A stretch of DNA of 64,000 nt, taken from positions 2,247,001 through 2,311,000 of the forward strand of contig OY756972.1 of the NCBI GenBank assembly GCA_963580455.1. The letters are read 5' to 3'. Of this stretch, positions 23,611 to 37,000 are shown in pieces. The notes beneath the pieces are model-generated. The model ran no database searches and had not been told where the DNA came from. It worked only from the letters and a program-made list of their open reading frames with translations. The first letter of the stretch is position 1. The number at the start of each line of letters is the position of its first letter. The translations under genes were made by a program, and so were the position numbers. Origin of the DNA: Euonymus europaeus (taxonomy: Eukaryota; Streptophyta; Magnoliopsida; Celastrales; Celastraceae).

Positions 23611-26600
23611 TTCACACTATTTTTAAAGCTCTACAATCCTGGAATTTCGGTTTTTGATTTCAGAACTCGTGTCTAGTAGGTCTCATTTCACCTAGTTAGC
23701 CGCGAATTGTGGTTTCTTTACGTAAACGGATTTATGAATATCCGATGACTCCGAGTTCTTAATTCGGTGATTTTTCGCTTGATTTCACACTACTTTTCGA
23801 GCTCTACAATCCTGTCATTTTGGTTTTTGATTTCAGAACTCGTGGCTAGTAGGTCTCGTTTCACCTAGTAAGCCGAGAAATGGGGTTTCTTTACGTAAAC
23901 GGTTTTATGAATATCCGTTGACTCGAGTTCTGAATTCGGTGATTTTTAGCTTGATTTCACACTACTTTTCGAGCTCTACAATCTCGGAGTTTCGTTTTTT
24001 GATTTCAGAACTCGATGCTAGTAGGTCTCGTTTCACCTAGTTAGGCGCGAATTGTGGTTTCTTTACGTAAACGGTTTTATGAATATCCGTTCACTCCGAG
24101 TTCTAAATTCGGTGATTTTTAGCTTGATTTCACACTACTTTTCGAGCTCTACAATCCTGGAATTTCGGTTTTTGATTTCAGAACTCGTGGCTAGTAGGTA
24201 TTGTTTCACCTAGTTAGGCGCGAATTGTGGTTTCTTTACGTAAACGGTTTTATGAATATCCGTTGACTCCGAGTTCTGAATTCGGTGATTTTTAGCTTGA
24301 TTTCACACTACTTTTAGAGCTCTACAATCCTGGCATTTCGGTTTTTGATTTCAGAACTCGTGGCTTGTAGGTCTCATTTCACCTAGTTAGCCGCGAATTG
24401 TGGTTTCTTTACGTAAACGGTTTTATGAATATCCGGTGACTCCGAATTCTGAATTCGGTGATTTTTCGCTTGATTTCACACTACCTTTCGAGCTCTACAA
24501 TTCCATAATTTTGGTTTTTGATTTCAGAACTCGTGGCTAGTAGGTCTTGTTTCACCTCGTTAACCGAGAAATGTGGTTTCTTTACGTAAACGGTTTTATG
24601 AATATCCGTTGACTCCGAGTTCTGAATTCGTTGATTTTTAGCTTGATTTCACACTACTTTTCGAGCTCTACAATCCTGGCATTTCGGTTTTTGATTTCAG
24701 AAATCGTGGCTAGTAGGTCTCATTTCACCTAGTTAGGCGAGAAATGTGGTTTCTTTACGTAAACGGTTTTATGAATACCCGTTGAATCCGACTTCTGAAT
24801 TCGGTGATTTTTGGCTTGATTTCACACTACTTTTAGAGCTCTACAATCCTGGCATTTCGGTTTTTGATTTCAGAACTCGTGGCTAGTAGGTATTGTTTCA
24901 CCTAGTTAGGCGCGAATTGTGGTTTCTTTACGTAAACGGTTTTATGAATATCCGTTGACTCCGAGTTCTGAATTCGGTGATTTTTAGCTTGATTTCACAC
25001 TACTTTTAGAGCTCTACAATCCTGGCATTTCGGTTTTTGATTTCAGAACTCGTGGCTTGTAGGTCTCATTTCACCTAGTTAGCCGCGAATTGTGGTTTCT
25101 TTACGTAAACGGTTTTATGAATATCCGGTGACTCCGAATTCTGAATTTGGTGATTTTTCGCTTGATTTCACACTACTTTTCGAGCTCTACAATCCTATAA
25201 TTTTGGTTTTTGATTTCAGAACTCGTGGCTAGTAGGTCTAGTTTCACCTCGTTAACCGAGAAATGTGGTTTCTTTACGTAAACGGTTTTATGAATATCCG
25301 TTGACTCCGAGTTCTGAATTCGTTGATTTTTACCTTGATTTCACACTACTTTTTGAGCTCTACAATCCTGGCATTTCGGTTTTTGATTTCAGAAATCGTG
25401 GCTAGTAGGTCTCATTTCACCTAGTTAGGCGAGAAATGTGGTTTCTTTACGTAAACGGTTTTATGAATACCCGTTGACTCCGACTTCTGAATTCGGTGAT
25501 TTTTAGCTTGATTTCACACTACTTTTAGAGCTCTACAATCCTGGCATTTCGGTTTTTTATTTCAGAACTCGTGGCTAGTAGGTCTCGTTTCACCTAGTAA
25601 GCCGAGAAATGTGGTTTCTTTACGTAAACGGTTTTATGAATATCCGTTGACTCCGAGTTCTGAATTCGGTGATTTTTAGCTTGATTTCACACTACTTTTT
25701 GAGCTCTACAATCCTGTCATTTTGGTTTTTGATTTCAGAACTCGTGGCTAGTAGGTCTCGTTTCAACTAGTTAGGCGCGAAATGTGGTTTCTTTACGTAA
25801 ACGGTTTTATGAATATCCGTTGACTCCGAGTTCTGAATTCGGTGATTTTTAGCTTGATTTCACACTATTTTTAGAGCTCTACAATCTCGGAGTTTCGTTT
25901 TTTGATTTCAGAACTCGATGCTAGTAGGTCTCGTTTCATCTAGTTAGGCGCGAATTGTGGTTTCTTTACGTAAACGGTTTTATGAATATCCGTTGACTCC
26001 GAGTTCTGAATTCGGTGATTTTTAGCTTGATTTCACACTACTTTTCGAGCTCTACAATCCTGGAATTTCGGTTTTTGATTTCAGAACTCGTGGCTAGTAG
26101 GTATCGTTTCACCTAGTAAGCCGAGAAATGGGGTTTCTTTACGTAAATGGTTTTATGAATATCCGTTGACTCCGAGTTCTGAATTCGTTGATTTTTAGCT
26201 TGATTTCACACTATTTTTAGAGCTCTACAATCCTGGAATTTCGGTTTTTGATTTCAGAACTCGTGTCTAGTAAGTCTCATTTCACCTAGTTAGCCGCGAA
26301 TTGTGGTTTCTTTACGTAAACGGATTTATGAATATCCGATGACTCCGAGTTCTTAATTCGGTGATTTTTCGCTTGATTTCACACTACTTTTCGAGCTCTA
26401 CAATCCTGTCATTTTGGTTTTTGATTTCAGAACTCGTGGCTAGTAGGTCTCGTTTCACCTAGTAAGCCGAGAAATGGGGTTTCTTTACGTAAACGGTTTT
26501 ATGAATATCCGTTGACTCGAGTTCTGAATTCGGTGATTTTTAGCTTGATTTCACACTACTTTTCGAGCTCTACAATCTCGGAGTTTCGTTTTTTGATTTC

Positions 26601-29090
26601 AGAACTCGATGCTAGTAGGTCTCGTTTCACCAAGTTAGGCGCGAATTGTGGTTTCTTTACGTAAACGGTTTTATGAATATCCGTTCACTCCGAGTTCTGA
26701 ACTCGGTGATTTTTAGCTTGATTTCATACTACTTTTCGAGCTCTACAATCCTGGAATTTCGGTTTTTGATTTCAGAACTCGTGGCTAGTTGGTATTGTTT
26801 CACCTAGTTAGGCGCGAATTGTGGTTTCTTTACGTAAACGGTTTTATGAATATCCGTTGACTCCGAGTTCTGAATTCGTTGATTTTTAGCTTGATTTCAC
26901 ACTACTTTTAGAGCTCTACAATGCTGGCATTTCGGTTTTTGATTTCAGAACTCGTGGCTTGTAGGTCTCATTTCACCTAGTTAGCCGCGAATTGTAGTTT
27001 CTTTACGTAAACGGTTTTATGAATATCCGGTGACTCCGAATTCTGAATTCGGTGATTTTTCGCTTGATTTCACACTACTTTTCGAGCTCTACAATCCTAT
27101 AATTTTGGTTTTTGATTTCAGAACTCGTGGCTAGTAGGTCTAGTTTCACCTCGTTAACCGAGAAATGTGGTTTCTTTACGTAAACGGTTTTATGAATATC
27201 CGTTGACTCCGAGTTCTGAATTCGTTGATTTTTAGCTTGATTTCACACTACTTTTCGAGCTCTACAATCCTGGCATTTCGGGTTTTGATTTCAGAAATCG
27301 TGGCTAGTAGGTCTCATTTCACCTAGTTAGGCGAGAAATGTGGTTTCTTTACGTAAACGGTTTTATGAATACCCGTTGAATCCGACTTCTGAATTCGGTG
27401 ATTTTTAGCTTGATTTCACACTACTTTTAGAGCTCTACAATCCTGGCATTTCGGTTTTTTATTTCAGAACTCGTGGCTAGTAGGTCTCATTTCACCTAGT
27501 TAGCCGCGAATTGTGGTTTCTTTATGTAAACGGTTTTATGAATATCCGATGACTCAGAGTTCTCAATTCGGTGATTTTTCGCTTGATTTCACACTACTTT
27601 TCGAGCTCTACAATCCTGTCATTTTGGTTTTTGATTTCAGAACTCGTGGCTAGTAGGTCTCGTTTCACCTAGTAAGCCGAGAAATGGGGTTTCTTTACGT
27701 AAACGGTTTTATGAATATCCGTTGAATCCGAGTTCTAAATTCGGTGATTTTTAGCTTGATTTCACACTACTTTTTGAGCTCTACAATCCTGTCATTTTGG
27801 TTTTTGATTTCAGAACTCGTGGCTAGTAGGTCTCGTTTCACCTAGTTAGGCGCGAAATGTGGTTTCTTTACGTAAACGGTTTTATGAATATCCGTTGACT
27901 CCGAGTTCTGAATTCGGTGATTTTTAGCTTGATTTCACACTACTTTTCGAGCTCTACAATCCTGGAATTTCGGTTTTTGATTTCAGAACTCGTGGCTAGT
28001 AGGTAACGTTTCACCTAGTTAGGCGCGAATTATGGTTTCTTTACGTAAACGGTTTTATGAATATCCGTTGACTCCGAGTTCTGAATTCGGTGATTTTTTG
28101 CTTGATTTCACACTACTTTTCGAGATCTACAATCCTGGCATTTCGGTTTTTGATTTCAGAACTCGTGGCTAGTAGGTCTCGTTTCACCTCGTTAACCGAG
28201 AAATGTGGTTTCTTTACGTAAACGGTTTTATGAATATCCGTTGACTACGAGTTCTGAATTCGGTGATTTTTTGCTTGATTTCACACTACTTTTCGAGCTC
28301 TACAATCCTGGCATTTCGGTTTTTTATTTCGGAACTCGTGGCTAGTAGCAGTCGTTTCACCTAGTTAGGCGCGAAATGTGGTTTCTTTACTTAAACGGTT
28401 TTATGAATATCCGTTGACTCCGAGTTCTGAATTCGGTGATTTTTAGCTTGATTTCACACTACTTTTAGAGCTCTACAATCCTGGCATTTCGGTTTTTGAT
28501 TTCAGAACTCGTGGCTAGTAGGTCTCGTTTCACCTTGTAAGCCGAGAAATGTGGTTTCTTTACGTAAACGGTTTTATGAATATCCGTTGACTCCGAGTTC
28601 TGAATTCAGTGATTTTTAGCTTGATTTCACACTATTTTTCGAGATCTACAATCCTGGCATTTTGGTTTTTGATTTCAGAACTCGTGGCTATTAGGTCTCA
28701 TTTCACCTAGTTAGGCGCGAAATGTGGTTTCTTTACGTAAACGGTTTTACGAATATCCGTTGACTCCGAGTTATGAATTCGGTGATTTTTCGCTTGATTT
28801 CACACTACTTTTCTAGCTCTACAATCCTGTTATTTGGGTTTTTGATTTCAGAACTCGTGGCTAGTAGGTCTCGTTTCACCTAGTTAGACGCGAAATGTGG
28901 TTTCTTTACGTAAACGGTTTTATGAATATCCGTTGACTCCGAGTTCTGAATTCGTTGATTTTTAGCTTGATTTCACACTACTTTTCGAGCTCTACAATCT
29001 CGGAGTTTCGTTTTTTGATTTCAGAACTCGATACTAATAGGTCTCGTTTCACCTAGTTAGGCGCGAATTGTGGTTTTTTACGTAAACGGT
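21700..29090 (+). repeat. Large duplicated segment (about 7.4 kb), copy A
   Basis: This segment aligns with about 31,060-38,600. The offset is 9,338 bp at the left (for example GTATCTTTTC 22,299 and 31,637; GACTCGAG 22,710 and 32,048). It is 9,511 bp from about 22,880 onward. Anchors at 9,511 include TTCTAAATT 24,101/33,612, TAGGTCTTG 24,541/34,052, TTTGGCTTG 24,810/34,321, TTTCATCTAG near 25,937/35,448, GGTAACG 28,002/37,513 and CTAGCTC 28,813/38,324. The one-monomer step in offset is a 173-bp indel between the copies. The match ends at the GGTTTTTTACG unit near 29,071. Confidence 0.9.
29071..29085 (+). repeat. 1-bp-deleted unit start GGTTTTTTACG (three copies)
   Basis: GGTTTCTTTACG is shortened to GGTTTTTTACG near 29,071 and 38,581 and to GGTTTTTTAAG near 43,080. 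The three copies mark the right ends of the three related long segments of the 18.6-43.1 kb region. Confidence 0.88.
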
Positions 29091-29119
29091 TTTATGAATA
29101 CCCGTTGACTCCGACTTCT

Positions 29120-30314
29120 GAATTCGGTGATTTTTAGCTTGATTTCACACTACTTTTCGAGCTCTACAATCTCGGAATTTCGTTTTTTGATTTCAGAACT
29201 CGATGCTAGTTGGTCTCGTTTCACCTAGTTAGGCGCGAATTGTGGTTTCTTTACGTAAACGGTTTTATGAATATCCGTTCACTCCGAGTTCTGAATTCGG
29301 TGATTTTTAGCTTGATTTCACACTACTTTTCGAGCTCTACAATCCTGCAATTTCGGTTTTTGATTTCAGAACTCGTGGCTAGTAGGTATTGTTTCACCTA
29401 GTTAAGCGCGAATTGTGGTTTCTTTACGTAAACGGTTTTATGAATATCCGTTGACTCCGAGTTCTGAATTCGGTGATTTTTAGCTTGATTTCACACTACT
29501 TTTAGAGCTCTACAATCCTGGCATTTCGGTTTTTGATTTCAGAACTCGTGGCTTGTAGGTCTCATTTCACCTTGTTAGCCGCGAATTGTGGTTTCTTTAC
29601 GTAAACGGTTTTATGAATATCCGGTGACTCCGAATTCTGAATTCGGTGATTTTTCGCTTGATTTCACACTACTTTTCGAGCTCTACAATCCTATAATTTT
29701 GGTTTTTGATTTCAGAACTCGTGGCTAGTAGGTCTAGTTTCACCTCGTTAACCGAGAAATGTGGTTTCTTTACTTAAACGGTTTTATGAATATCCGTTGA
29801 CTCCGAGTTCTAAATTCGTTGATTTTTACCTTGATTTCACACTACTTTTCGAGCTCTACAATCCTGGCATTTCGGTTTTTGATTTCAGAAATCGTGGCTA
29901 GTAGGTCTCATTTCACCTAGTTAGGCGAGAAATGTGGTTTCTTTACGTAAACGGTTTTATGAATACCCGTTGACTCCGACTTCTGAATTCGGTGATTTTT
30001 AGCTTGATTTCACACTACTTTTGGAGCTCTACAATCCTGGCATTTCGGTTTTTTATTTCAGAACTCGTGGCTAGTAGGTCTCGTTTCACCTAGTAAGCCG
30101 AGAAATGTGGTTTCTTTACGTAAACGGTTTTATGAATATCCGTTGACTCCGAGTTCTGAATTCGGTGATTTTTAGCTTGATTTCACACTACTTTTTGAGC
30201 TCTACAATCCTGTCATTTTGGTTTTTGATTTCAGAACTCGTGGCTAGTAGGTCTCGTTTCACCTAGTTAGGCGCGAAATGTGGTTTCTTTACGTAAACGG
30301 TTTTATGAATATCC
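29120..30314 (+). repeat. 1.2-kb block repeated from -10,548 bp, second copy
   Basis: Partner of 18,572-19,766. It lies directly after the end of large copy A (about 29,090) and before large copy B (about 31,060), so it occupies the junction between two long duplicated segments. The unit at about 29,090-29,120 is a hybrid. It starts like the GGTTTTTTACG unit that ends copy A, then carries AATACCCGTTGACTCCGAC from another subtype. Confidence 0.86.
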
Positions 30315-31004
30315 GGTGACTCCGAATTCTGAATTCGGTGATTTTTCGCTTGATTTCACACTACCTTTCGAGCTCTACAATTCCATAATTTTGGTTTTTG
30401 ATTTCAGAACTCGTGGCTAGTAGGTCTAGTTTCACCTCGTTAACCGAGAAATGTGGTTTCTTTACGTAAACGGTTTTATGAATATCCGTTGACTCCGAGT
30501 TCTAAATTCGTTGATTTTTACCTTGATTTCACACTACTTTTCGAGCTCTACAATCCTGGCATTTCGGTTTTTGATTTCAGAAATCGTGGCTAGTAGGTCT
30601 CATTTCACCTAGTTAGGCGAGAAATGTGGTTTCTTTACGTAAACGGTTTTATGAATACCCGTTGACTCCGACTTCTGAATTCGGTGATTTTTAGCTTGAT
30701 TTCACACTACTTTTGGAGCTCTACAATCCTGGCATTTCGGTTTTTTATTTCAGAACTCGTGGCTAGTAGGTCTCGTTTCACCTAGTAAGCCGAGAAATGT
30801 GGTTTCTTTACGTAAACGGTTTTATGAATATCCGTTGACTCCGAGTTCTGAATTCGGTGATTTTTAGCTTGATTTCACACTACTTTTTGAGCTCTACAAT
30901 CCTGTCATTTTGGTTTTTGATTTCAGAACTCGTGGCTAGTAGGTCTCGTTTCACCTAGTTAGGCGCGAAATGTGGTTTCTTTACGTAAACGGTTTTATGA
31001 ATAT
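29621..31004 (+). repeat. 4-monomer tandem duplication (2 x 692 bp)
   Basis: CCGGTGACTCCG occurs at 29,621 and 30,313, and TTGGAGCTC at about 30,022 and 30,714, both 692 bp (4 x 173) apart. The first monomer of the second copy carries ACCTTTCGAGC and TTCCATAATTTTGG in place of ACTTTTCGAGC and TCCTATAATTTTGG. It thus resembles units near 21,200 and 24,480 more than its tandem sister, which suggests later conversion or a junction within that unit. Confidence 0.82.
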
Positions 31005-31059
31005 CCGTTGACTCCGAGTTCTGAATTCGGTGATTTTTAGCTTGATTTCACACTATTTT

Positions 31060-34000
31060 TAGAGCTCTACAATCCTGGAATTTCGGTTTTTGATTTCAGA
31101 ACTCGTGGCTAGTAGGTCTCATTTCACCTAGTTAGCCGCGAATTGTGGTTTCTTTACGTAAACGGTTTTATGAATATCCGATGACTCCGAGTTCTCAATT
31201 CGGTGATTTTTCGCTTGATTTCGCACTACTTTTCGAGCTCTACAATCCTGTCATTTTGGTTTTTGATTTCAGAATTCGTGGCTAGTAGGTCTCGTTTCAC
31301 CTAGTAAGCCGAGAAATGGGGTTTCTTTACGTAAACGGTTTTATGAATATCCGTTGACTCCGAGTTCTGAATTCGGTGATTTTTCGCTTGATTTCACACT
31401 ACTTTTTGAGCTCTACAATCTCGGAGTTTCGTTTTTTGATTTCAGAACTCGATGCTAGTAGGTCTCGTTTCACCTAGTTAGGCGCGAATTGTGGTTTCTT
31501 TACGTAAACGGTTTTATGAATATCCGTTGACTCCGAGTTCTGAATTCGGTGATTTTTAGCTTGATTTCACACTACTTTTCGAGCTCTACAATCCTGGAAT
31601 TTTGGTTTTTGATTTCAGAACTCGTGGCTAGTAGGTATCTTTTCACCTAGTAAGCCGAGAAATGGGGTTTCTTTACGTAAATGGTTTTATGAATATCCGT
31701 TGACTCCGAGTTCTGAATTCGGTGATTTTTAGCTTGATTTCACACTATTTTTAAAGCTCTACAATCCTGGAATTTCGGTTTTTGATTTCAGAACTCGTGT
31801 CTAGTAGGTCTCATTTCACCTAGTTAGCCGCGAATTGTGGTTTCTTTACGTAAACGGATTTATGAATATCCGATGACTCCGAGTTCTTAATTCGGTGATT
31901 TTTCGCTTGATTTCACACTACTTTTCGAGCTCTACAATCCTGTCATTTTGGTTTTTGATTTCAGAACTCGTGGCTAGTAGGTCTCGTTTCACCTAGTAAG
32001 CCGAGAAATGGGGTTTCTTTACGTAAACGGTTTTATGAATATCCGTTGACTCGAGTTCTGAATTCGGTGATTTTTAGCTTGATTTCACACTACTTTTCGA
32101 GCTCTACAATCTCGGAGTTTCGTTTTTTGATTTCAGAACTCGATGCTAGTAGGTCTCGTTTCACCTAGTTAGGCGCGAATTGTGGTTTCTTTACGTAAAC
32201 GGTTTTATGAATATCCGTTCACTCCGAGTTCTAAATTCGGTGATTTTTAGCTTGATTTCACACTACTTTTCGAGCTCTACAATCCTGGAATTTCGGTTTT
32301 TGATTTCAGAACTCGTGGCTAGTAGGTATTGTTTCACCTAGTTAGGCGCGAATTGTGGTTTCTTTACGTAAACGGTTTTATGAATATCCGTTCACTCCGA
32401 GTTCTGAATTCGGTGATTTTTAGCTTGATTTCACACTACTTTTAGAGATCTACAATCCTGGCATTTCGGTTTTTGATTTCAGAACTCGTGGCTTGTAGGT
32501 CTCATTTCACCTAGTTAGCCGCGAATTGTGGTTTCTTTACGTAAACGGTTTTATGAATATCCGGTGACTCCGAATTCTGAATTCGGTGATTTTTCGCTTG
32601 ATTTCACACTACCTTTCGAGCTCTACAATTCCATAATTTTGGTTTTTGATTTCAGAACTCGTGGCTAGTAGGTCTAGTTTCACCTCGTTAACCGAGAAAT
32701 GTGGTTTCTTTACGTAAACGGTTTTATGAATATCCGTTGACTCCGAGTTCTGAATTCGTTGATTTTTAGCTTGATTTCACACTACTTTTCGAGCTCTACA
32801 ATCCTGGCATTTCGGTTTTTGATTTTAGAAATCGTGGCTAGTAGGTCTCATTTCACCTAGTTAGGCGAGAAATGTGGTTTCTTTACGTAAACGGTTTTAT
32901 GAATACTCGTTGAATCCGACTTCTGAATTCGGTGATTTTTAGCTTGATTTCACACTACTTTTAGAGCTCTACAATCCTGGCATTTCGGTTTTTGATTTCA
33001 GAACTCGTGGCTAGTAGGTATTGTTTCACCTAGTTAGGCGCGAATTGTGGTTTCTTTACGTAAACGGTTTTATGAATATCCGTTGACTCCGAGTTCTGAA
33101 TTCGGTGATTTTTAGCTTGATTTCACACTATTTTTAAAGCTCTACAATCCTGGAATTTCGGTTTTTGATTTCAGAACTCGTGTCTAGTAGGTCTCATTTC
33201 ACCTAGTTAGCCGCGAATTGTGGTTTCTTTACGTAAACGGATTTATGAATATCCGATGACTCCGAGTTCTTAATTCGGTGATTTTTCGCTTGATTTCACA
33301 CTACTTTTCGAGCTCTACAATCCTGTCATTTTGGTTTTTGATTTCAGAACTCGTGGCTAGTAGGTCTCGTTTCACCTAGTAAGCCGAGAAATGGGGTTTC
33401 TTTACGTAAACGGTTTTATGAATATCCGTTGACTCGAGTTCTGAATTCGGTGATTTTTAGCTTGATTTCACACTACTTTTCGAGCTCTACAATCTCGGAG
33501 TTTCGTTTTTTGATTTCAGAACTCGATGCTAGTAGGTCTCGTTTCACCTAGTTAGGCGCGAATTGTGGTTTCTTTACGTAAACGGTTTTATGAATATCCG
33601 TTCACTCCGAGTTCTAAATTCGGTGATTTTTAGCTTGATTTCACACTACTTTTCGAGCTCTACAATCCTGGAATTTCGGTTTTTGATTTCAGAACTCGTG
33701 GCTAGTAGGTATTGTTTCACCTAGTTAGGCGCGAATTGTGGTTTCTTTACGTAAACGGTTTTATGAATATCCGTTGACTCCGAGTTCTGAATTCGGTGAT
33801 TTTTAGCTTGATTTCACACTACTTTTAGAGCTCTACAATCCTGGCATTTCGGTTTTTGATTTCAGAACTCGTGGCTTGTAGGTCTCATTTCACCTAGTTA
33901 GCCGCGAATTGTGGTTTCTTTACGTAAACGGTTTTATGAATATCCGGTGACTCCGAATTCTGAATTCGGTGATTTTTCGCTTGATTTCACACTACCTTTC

Positions 34001-37000
34001 GAGCTCTACAATTCCATAATTTTGGTTTTTGATTTCAGAACTCGTGGCTAGTAGGTCTTGTTTCACCTCGTTAACCGAGAAATGTGGTTTCTTTACGTAA
34101 ACGGTTTTATGAATATCCGTTGACTCCGAGTTCTGAATTCGTTGATTTTTAGCTTGATTTCACACTACTTTTCGAGCTCTACAATCCTGGCATTTCGGTT
34201 TTTGATTTCAGAAATCGTGGCTAGTAGGTCTCATTTCACCTAGTTAGGCGAGAAATGTGGTTTCTTTACGTAAACGGTTTTATGAATACCCGTTGAATCC
34301 GACTTCTGAATTCGGTGATTTTTGGCTTGATTTCACACTACTTTTAGAGCTCTACAATCCTGGCATTTCGGTTTTTGATTTCAGAACTCGTGGCTAGTAG
34401 GTATTGTTTCACCTAGTTAGGCGCGAATTGTGGTTTCTTTACGTAAACGGTTTTATGAATATCCGTTGACTCCGAGTTCTGAATTCGGTGATTTTTAGCT
34501 TGATTTCACACTACTTTTAGAGCTCTACAATCCTGGCATTTCGGTTTTTGATTTCAGAACTCGTGGCTTGTAGGTCTCATTTCACCTAGTTAGCCGCGAA
34601 TTGTGGTTTCTTTACGTAAACGGTTTTATGAATATCCGGTGACTCCGAATTCTGAATTTGGTGATTTTTCGCTTGATTTCACACTACTTTTCGAGCTCTA
34701 CAATCCTATAATTTTGGTTTTTGATTTCAGAACTCGTGGCTAGTAGGTCTAGTTTCACCTCGTTAACCGAGAAATGTGGTTTCTTTACGTAAACGGTTTT
34801 ATGAATATCCGTTGACTCCGAGTTCTGAATTCGTTGATTTTTACCTTGATTTCACACTACTTTTTGAGCTCTACAATCCTGGCATTTCGGTTTTTGATTT
34901 CAGAAATCGTGGCTAGTAGGTCTCATTTCACCTAGTTAGGCGAGAAATGTGGTTTCTTTACGTAAACGGTTTTATGAATACCCGTTGACTCCGACTTCTG
35001 AATTCGGTGATTTTTAGCTTGATTTCACACTACTTTTAGAGCTCTACAATCCTGGCATTTCGGTTTTTTATTTCAGAACTCGTGGCTAGTAGGTCTCGTT
35101 TCACCTAGTAAGCCGAGAAATGTGGTTTCTTTACGTAAACGGTTTTATGAATATCCGTTGACTCCGAGTTCTGAATTCGGTGATTTTTAGCTTGATTTCA
35201 CACTACTTTTTGAGCTCTACAATCCTGTCATTTTGGTTTTTGATTTCAGAACTCGTGGCTAGTAGGTCTCGTTTCAACTAGTTAGGCGCGAAATGTGGTT
35301 TCTTTACGTAAACGGTTTTATGAATATCCGTTGACTCCGAGTTCTGAATTCGGTGATTTTTAGCTTGATTTCACACTATTTTTAGAGCTCTACAATCTCG
35401 GAGTTTCGTTTTTTGATTTCAGAACTCGATGCTAGTAGGTCTCGTTTCATCTAGTTAGGCGCGAATTGTGGTTTCTTTACGTAAACGGTTTTATGAATAT
35501 CCGTTGACTCCGAGTTCTGAATTCGGTGATTTTTAGCTTGATTTCACACTACTTTTCGAGCTCTACAATCCTGGAATTTCGGTTTTTGATTTCAGAACTC
35601 GTGGCTAGTAGGTATCGTTTCACCTAGTAAGCCGAGAAATGGGGTTTCTTTACGTAAATGGTTTTATGAATATCCGTTGACTCCGAGTTCTGAATTCGTT
35701 GATTTTTAGCTTGATTTCACACTATTTTTAGAGCTCTACAATCCTGGAATTTCGGTTTTTGATTTCAGAACTCGTGTCTAGTAAGTCTCATTTCACCTAG
35801 TTAGCCGCGAATTGTGGTTTCTTTACGTAAACGGATTTATGAATATCCGATGACTCCGAGTTCTTAATTCGGTGATTTTTCGCTTGATTTCACACTACTT
35901 TTCGAGCTCTACAATCCTGTCATTTTGGTTTTTGATTTCAGAACTCGTGGCTAGTAGGTCTCGTTTCACCTAGTAAGCCGAGAAATGGGGTTTCTTTACG
36001 TAAACGGTTTTATGAATATCCGTTGACTCGAGTTCTGAATTCGGTGATTTTTAGCTTGATTTCACACTACTTTTCGAGCTCTACAATCTCGGAGTTTCGT
36101 TTTTTGATTTCAGAACTCGATGCTAGTAGGTCTCGTTTCACCAAGTTAGGCGCGAATTGTGGTTTCTTTACGTAAACGGTTTTATGAATATCCGTTCACT
36201 CCGAGTTCTGAACTCGGTGATTTTTAGCTTGATTTCATACTACTTTTCGAGCTCTACAATCCTGGAATTTCGGTTTTTGATTTCAGAACTCGTGGCTAGT
36301 TGGTATTGTTTCACCTAGTTAGGCGCGAATTGTGGTTTCTTTACGTAAACGGTTTTATGAATATCCGTTGACTCCGAGTTCTGAATTCGTTGATTTTTAG
36401 CTTGATTTCACACTACTTTTAGAGCTCTACAATGCTGGCATTTCGGTTTTTGATTTCAGAACTCGTGGCTTGTAGGTCTCATTTCACCTAGTTAGCCGCG
36501 AATTGTAGTTTCTTTACGTAAACGGTTTTATGAATATCCGGTGACTCCGAATTCTGAATTCGGTGATTTTTCGCTTGATTTCACACTACTTTTCGAGCTC
36601 TACAATCCTATAATTTTGGTTTTTGATTTCAGAACTCGTGGCTAGTAGGTCTAGTTTCACCTCGTTAACCGAGAAATGTGGTTTCTTTACGTAAACGGTT
36701 TTATGAATATCCGTTGACTCCGAGTTCTGAATTCGTTGATTTTTAGCTTGATTTCACACTACTTTTCGAGCTCTACAATCCTGGCATTTCGGGTTTTGAT
36801 TTCAGAAATCGTGGCTAGTAGGTCTCATTTCACCTAGTTAGGCGAGAAATGTGGTTTCTTTACGTAAACGGTTTTATGAATACCCGTTGAATCCGACTTC
36901 TGAATTCGGTGATTTTTAGCTTGATTTCACACTACTTTTAGAGCTCTACAATCCTGGCATTTCGGTTTTTTATTTCAGAACTCATGGCTAGTAGGTCTCA

